Part shown: positions 21,115-24,816 of the stretch, one piece after another
How the letters are laid out: each line of letters begins with the position of its first letter
Position numbering within the stretch: position 1 is the first letter of the stretch
Source of the DNA: CAZDME01 sp964506785 [NCBI: uncultured bacterium]
GTDB taxonomy: Bacteria > CAZDME01 > JAYEMH01
Direction of reading: 5' to 3'
DNA length: 24,816 nucleotides
Assembly (NCBI GenBank): GCA_964506785.1
Contig: CAZDME010000016.1
Coordinates: forward strand, 1-24,816
Translations under genes and position numbers: made by a program
The notes under the pieces: model-generated
Told to the model about the DNA's origin: nothing
Databases searched by the model: none
Seen by the model: only the letters and a program-made list of their open reading frames with translations

Positions 21115-22419
21115 ATGTGTTATGCCATTCCTGGAAAGGTAAAGGAAATAAGCGGGAGGACTGTTCTGGTCGATTATTTTGGCCAGACCAAAAAGGCGAT
21201 TAACGAATTCTATGATATCCGTCCCGGGGATTATATTTCTGCTCAAGGAGGTTATGTAATAAAAAAGGTGCCGCCTGAGGAGGCGGAAGATATCCTTTCT
21301 GCCTGGGGGGAACTTTTCTTTGAACTTCAGGAAGTTGACCTGCGTCTTTCCAGCCTGGATTTTGAAAAAAAGGATATTGATAAAAAACTAAGCCTTATTT
21401 TGGATAGGGCCTTAGAAGGCCTTCCTTTAAGGCGTGAGGACTTGTCCTATTTAATCAGTCTTGATAATCCAAAGGCTCTGGATTTTTTATTCAAGACAGC
21501 CAATTTCCTCCGTCAGAAATTTCACCAGAATTCCTGCTGTGTCCACGGCATAATCGAAATTTCGAATTATTGCCGGAGGGCCTGTCTTTATTGCGGTATA
21601 TCAACCCACAATAAAAATATTGTCCGCTACCGGATGAAGGCTGATGAGATTGTTGCTGCGGCTAAAGAAGCCGTCGAAAAATACGGCTTCCAGGCTTTGG
21701 TTTTACAAAGCGGCGAAGACCCTCTTTATAGCCTTGATGAGCTTGCCGCTATCATCGAGAGGATCAAAAAAGAAGCGGCTGTGTTGATTTGCATAAGTTT
21801 TGGGGAAATCGGCCTAGCCGGTTTGGAAAGACTTTATCGAGCCGGTGCCCGGGGAATTCTTATGCGTTTTGAAACCTCCAATCGGGAAATCTTTAAGCGG
21901 CTTCATCCCGGCCAGGAGTTAGCCGCCAGATTGGCCCATTTAAAAAAAGCGGCCGAGTTGGGTTACTTAATTATGACCGGGGGGCTTATCGGCCTGCCCG
22001 GACAAACCAGTGAAGATATTATAAATGACCTTTATCTGGCCAAAGAACTTGGGGCGGAGATGTATTCTTTTGGTCCTTTTCTGCCGCATCCGGAAACACC
22101 TTTATCTGAAAGCCCTCCTCCTTCAGAAGAGAGGGTTTTAAAAACCCTGGCCTTAGCCAGGCTTATTGACCCGGAAAACGCTAAAATCTTGGTTACCACT
22201 GCTTTTGAAACCTTAAGTGCGGCGGCGCGGAGGAAAGGACTTGTTTCCGGGGCCAGCTCGGTCATGCTTAATGTCACTCCTCTTAAATACCGCCGGCATT
22301 ATTCGATTTATCCGGATAAAGCCTATAGTACCGAGGCGGTAAATGTTCAGATTGAAGAAACCGTTTCTTTGCTTAAGTCTCTGGGGCGGGCGCCTACGGA
22401 TTTAGGCACAGATAAATAA
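21115..22419 (+). CDS. hydE: HypC-HydE fusion protein
   Basis: Two families are joined in 434 residues. Residues 1-75 are a complete HypC/HupF domain, starting MCYAIPGKVKEI, with the invariant second-residue cysteine, LVDYFGQTKKA and DYISAQGGYVIKKV. HypC binds the large subunit and, with HypD, carries the Fe(CN)2CO unit. From about residue 90 the protein is a HydE-type radical SAM enzyme: CRRACLYC (153-160, CX3CX2C with C153, C157 and C160), VLQSGEDPLYS, LMRFETSNR and GGLIGLPGQT. HydE acts in assembly of the [FeFe] H-cluster. The optional second cluster cysteines near the C-terminus of Thermotoga HydE are missing, which is common. ATG 21115 is fixed by the HypC motif. Such a fusion is unexpected because the two families serve different hydrogenases. 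Confidence 0.88.
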   Translation: MCYAIPGKVKEISGRTVLVDYFGQTKKAINEFYDIRPGDYISAQGGYVIKKVPPEEAEDILSAWGELFFELQEVDLRLSSLDFEKKDIDKKLSLILDRALEGLPLRREDLSYLISLDNPKALDFLFKTANFLRQKFHQNSCCVHGIIEISNYCRRACLYCGISTHNKNIVRYRMKADEIVAAAKEAVEKYGFQALVLQSGEDPLYSLDELAAIIERIKKEAAVLICISFGEIGLAGLERLYRAGARGILMRFETSNREIFKRLHPGQELAARLAHLKKAAELGYLIMTGGLIGLPGQTSEDIINDLYLAKELGAEMYSFGPFLPHPETPLSESPPPSEERVLKTLALARLIDPENAKILVTTAFETLSAAARRKGLVSGASSVMLNVTPLKYRRHYSIYPDKAYSTEAVNVQIEETVSLLKSLGRAPTDLGTDK

Positions 22420-22445
22420 AAATTTTTGAACATTAGTTTCCAATT

Positions 22446-23096
22446 ATGAAAAACCGGAAAGCAATAAATAAAAACGTTTTTTCCCTGGGTACCATTAAAC
22501 GTCTTAGTTTATATCTACGAAATTTAAAGATTCTGAGAGAACGCCGCATCGAAATTATTTCCTCCGATAAAATAACCCGTTTTCTCAATGTTACCCCGGT
22601 TCAGTTTAGAAAAGACCTTTCTTTTTTTGGCGGCTTTGGAAAAAGAGGGGTTGGCTACCGGGTGGAAAAGTTAATCCAGGAGATTGAAAATATATTAGGG
22701 GTAAATAAAGAGTGGCATATTGTCCTGGTTGGAGCCGGAAAATTAGGCAGCGCTCTTTTAGGCTTTGACGGCTTTTCGAAATTCAATATTAAAATAATCT
22801 ATGCCTTTGATATCGATAAGGATAAGATAGGCAAGACAAGGAAAGGGGTAAAAATAGAGGATTTAGAAAAAATGAAAGATATCGTTAAACAAAATAACAT
22901 TAAGCTGGCGATAATTTCTACCCCGCCGGAAGTAGCCCAGGGTATAATAAATGATTTGGTGAAATCGGGAGTAAGGGGTTTTTTGAATTTTGCCCCGGTC
23001 GCCCTTAAGGTTCCTGATGATATTTCCGTTTCAAATGTTGATATGGCCTGTGAGCTGGAAAGTTTAATATTCTTTGCCAAGAAAAGGCATATTTAA
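22446..23096 (+). CDS. rex: Redox-sensing transcriptional repressor Rex
   Basis: Rex represses fermentative and hydrogenase genes at low NADH/NAD+ and leaves DNA when NADH binds. The 216-residue product is full length. It has a winged helix with VTPVQFRKDLSFFGGFGKRG (49-68) as recognition segment and a Rossmann domain with VLVGAGKLGSALL (93-105). AFDIDKDKIG follows, then GFLNFAPVALKVP and NVDMACELESL. A matching operator lies at 8372-8389 at the head of the operon. The gene sits between the HypC-HydE fusion and the HydG-like gene, so the regulator is made from the transcript it controls, probably a negative feedback loop. Confidence 0.93.
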   Translation: MKNRKAINKNVFSLGTIKRLSLYLRNLKILRERRIEIISSDKITRFLNVTPVQFRKDLSFFGGFGKRGVGYRVEKLIQEIENILGVNKEWHIVLVGAGKLGSALLGFDGFSKFNIKIIYAFDIDKDKIGKTRKGVKIEDLEKMKDIVKQNNIKLAIISTPPEVAQGIINDLVKSGVRGFLNFAPVALKVPDDISVSNVDMACELESLIFFAKKRHI

Positions 23097-23119
23097 ATCC
23101 ATAACTTAAGGATTACAAG

Positions 23120-24616
23120 ATGTTGGCCGATACCGTAAAGCTCAATTCCTGGATAGATAATCGGATAAAAAAAGAACAAATTACAAAATACCTGAATGGA
23201 GAGAGAGATTTTATCGATCAGGATAAAATCCGCCGCCTTTTAATTTCCTCAGAAAGGCCGGGTACCCAGATGGTCAGGGATATCCTTAAGAAATCAGAAT
23301 CTATTCAAACTTTGACCCTTGAAGAAACCGCCGCGCTTTTGAATGTTACCGATAGAGATTTATGGGAAGAAATGAAAGAAAAAGCCGGCCAGATCAAGCA
23401 AAAGGTTTATGATAACCGCATTGTCACCTTTGCCCCGCTGTATATGAGCAACCTCTGTGTCAATAATTGCCTTTATTGCGGTTTTCGCAAAGACAATTGG
23501 CAGACCAAAAGGCAGATGCTCACTTTAGATGAGGTGAGAAAAGAGACAGAGGTTTTAGCCGGAGAAATTGGCCATAAGCGCCTGATAGTTGTTTATGGGG
23601 AGCATCCGGAAAGTGATATCGATTATATGGCTTCCACCATAAAGGCCATCTATCAGGTTAAGACAAAAACAAAAAGAGCCTTTGGCCAAATCCGCCGGGT
23701 AAATGTTAATGCCGCGCCCTTATCCATCGAAAATCTCAAGATTCTTCATCAGGTAGGTATCGGCACTTATCAGGTATTTCAAGAGACCTATCACCGGCCT
23801 ACTTACCGGGCAGTTCATCCTCAGGGAACTCTCAAATCCGATTATCAATGGCGCCTTTATTGTATGCACCGGGCATTCGAGGCCGGGGTAGATGATGTCG
23901 GTATTGGTGTTCTTTTTGGCTTGTATGACTGGCGGTTTGAAGTTTTAGGCCTTCTTTCTCATGCCCGTGAGCTGGAGGAAAAATTTGGCATTGGCCCTCA
24001 CACTATTTCCTTTCCCCGTCTGGAGGAAGCGGCCAATAGTCCTTTTACCCGGCATCCGGCTTACAAGGTTAGTGATGAAGATTTTGAGAAGCTAATTGTA
24101 ATTATCAGGCTATCCGTTCCTTATACCGGAATGATTCTCACTGCCCGGGAGACCCCGGCAATAAGAAGAAAGGTTATTTCTTTGGGCTGTACCCAGACTG
24201 ATGCCTCAACCCGTATCGGCATCGGCGCTTATAGCGACCGCTATACTGAACAGGAAGGAAAGCGCCAGCAATTTTTCTTAGGTGATACCAGAAGCCTGGA
24301 TGAGGTAATAAGGGATTTAGCCGAGATGGGCTACATTACTTCCTTTTGTACCGCCGGGTATCGCTGCGGGCGCACCGGTAAATGCATTATGGATTTATTA
24401 AGAAAGGGCGAAGAGAGATGGTTCTGTAAATTGAATGCCGTTTTAACCTTTGAAGAATATCTTCAGGATTTTGCCGATGAAGAAACCCGGCTTGTTGGGA
24501 AAAAACTGGTTGAAAAAGAAGCGAAAGAGATTGAGGAGAAAATCCCCAAGCTAAAATCCAGATTCAGGGAATACTTGACACGCATTGGAAATGGAGAACG
24601 AGACCTCTATTTTTGA
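23120..24616 (+). CDS. hydG: HydG-like radical SAM tyrosine lyase with altered auxiliary-cluster motif
   Basis: HydG cleaves tyrosine to p-cresol and dehydroglycine, producing CO and cyanide bound to a dangler iron of an auxiliary cluster. The 498-residue product has the SAM motif CVNNCLYC (113-120). It also has EHPESDIDYM, QETYHRPTYRAVHP and the HydG C-terminal extension LNAVLTFEEYLQDFADEET, which separates it from ThiH. Usual HydG proteins carry CTACYR with the CX2CX22C auxiliary motif. Here the second cysteine is glycine (C410-T-A-G413) while C436 keeps the spacing. Two nearby cysteines, C416 and C422, might substitute. The gene follows rex by 23 nt. Dangler-iron chemistry may differ, or the enzyme may serve another purpose. 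A sequencing error is unlikely, as the region is otherwise in frame and conserved. Confidence 0.88.
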   Translation: MLADTVKLNSWIDNRIKKEQITKYLNGERDFIDQDKIRRLLISSERPGTQMVRDILKKSESIQTLTLEETAALLNVTDRDLWEEMKEKAGQIKQKVYDNRIVTFAPLYMSNLCVNNCLYCGFRKDNWQTKRQMLTLDEVRKETEVLAGEIGHKRLIVVYGEHPESDIDYMASTIKAIYQVKTKTKRAFGQIRRVNVNAAPLSIENLKILHQVGIGTYQVFQETYHRPTYRAVHPQGTLKSDYQWRLYCMHRAFEAGVDDVGIGVLFGLYDWRFEVLGLLSHARELEEKFGIGPHTISFPRLEEAANSPFTRHPAYKVSDEDFEKLIVIIRLSVPYTGMILTARETPAIRRKVISLGCTQTDASTRIGIGAYSDRYTEQEGKRQQFFLGDTRSLDEVIRDLAEMGYITSFCTAGYRCGRTGKCIMDLLRKGEERWFCKLNAVLTFEEYLQDFADEETRLVGKKLVEKEAKEIEEKIPKLKSRFREYLTRIGNGERDLYF

Positions 24617-24634
24617 TTTTTCCTCCCATAAGAT

Positions 24635-24816
24635 ATGAACGACAAGCCCCTTTTCGGCCTCATCCTTATTTTTATCCTTGGAATATGTTTGGCAAAAGTG
24701 CTACATATTCCCTTTTTTTATTTGTATCCTCTCACCCTGGCAGTTGCCATCCTCAGTTTCATCTTCCTCCGCCGAACGGCAATTCATTTTTATCTCATTA
24801 TTCTCCTTTTATCTTT
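24635..24816 (+). CDS. comEC: Probable ComEC N-terminus, truncated by the window edge
   Basis: Translation from ATG 24635 gives 60 residues to the edge. They are nearly all hydrophobic: KPLFGLILIFILGICLAKV, a second helix around YPLTLAVAILSFIFL, a short basic stop RRTA and a third hydrophobic stretch. This layout, helix-loop-helix then RR and helix, is that of the DUF4131 region at the start of ComEC/Rec2, the channel for incoming single-stranded DNA. It follows hydG by 18 nt with no ribosome binding site. The call rests on the first 60 residues only; any polytopic membrane protein is possible. Confidence 0.5.
   Translation, partial: MNDKPLFGLILIFILGICLAKVLHIPFFYLYPLTLAVAILSFIFLRRTAIHFYLIILLLS

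Noticed and set aside
23120-24616. HydG-like protein as thiamine ThiH
   Set aside because: The C-terminal HydG extension with the CTAxYR-GRTG region and LNAVLTFEEYL is present, and no thiamine genes are nearby.
1-24816. CRISPR arrays, insertion sequences, rRNA, tRNA and prophage
   Set aside because: No regularly spaced repeats, transposase motifs, terminal inverted repeats or RNA-gene signatures were seen on either strand.

Overview
The window is one contiguous stretch of a strictly anaerobic, Gram-negative-type bacterium. There is a predicted outer-membrane barrel protein, tight operons with 1-8 nt overlaps, oxygen-sensitive Fe-S proteins and a Rex-controlled hydrogenase. Gene content and the AT-rich intergenic style would fit an uncultured lineage such as Omnitrophota, but no phylogenetic marker is present, so that placement is only a guess.

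Region 1 (1-2673). A possible gene end enters at the left edge. A short non-coding minus-strand transcription unit follows, with a consensus sigma-70 promoter and a terminator. Then come comEA (DNA uptake), a predicted outer-membrane barrel protein and an HPr-kinase-like protein.

Region 2 (2676-8254). A large membrane glycosyltransferase-like protein lies on the minus strand. A soluble S26-type peptidase and a PF14907-type nucleotidyltransferase lie on the plus strand. On the minus strand are a polysaccharide deacetylase, a PqqD-like protein and a 42-residue peptide gene that overlaps the PqqD gene. The kinase, nucleotidyltransferase, PqqD protein and small YxxP-containing peptide recall the accessory and leader-binding parts of lasso-type RiPP loci. 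The usual cyclase and core peptidase are not here.

Region 3 (8332-24616). A 16-kb same-strand cluster begins at a near-consensus promoter whose start site is covered by an exact Rex-type palindrome (8372-8389). It encodes, in order: an NAD(P)H-linked Fe-S/flavin module (sulfhydrogenase beta/gamma type); a four-cluster ferredoxin; the membrane anchor, small, NuoC-like and large subunits of a group 4 [NiFe] hydrogenase; a NuoL-like pump; a complete Mrp set (MbhDE, MrpB to MrpG); a NuoI-like ferredoxin; a large-subunit protease; a HypA-like protein lacking its zinc domain; a HypC-HydE fusion; Rex; and a HydG-like radical SAM enzyme. Together these should interconvert NAD(P)H/ferredoxin and H2 while moving ions across the membrane, with Rex sensing NADH/NAD+.

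The most unusual feature is the maturation block. Two enzymes of the [FeFe]-hydrogenase H-cluster pathway (HydE, HydG) sit in a [NiFe]-hydrogenase operon. HydE is fused to the [NiFe] chaperone HypC. HydG has lost one cysteine of its auxiliary-cluster CX2CX22C motif, and HypA is cut down to its nickel-binding half. No [FeFe] hydrogenase, HydF, HypB, HypD, HypE or HypF is present in the window. A repurposed route to CO or cyanide ligands of the [NiFe] site is a testable hypothesis. The window ends inside a probable comEC.
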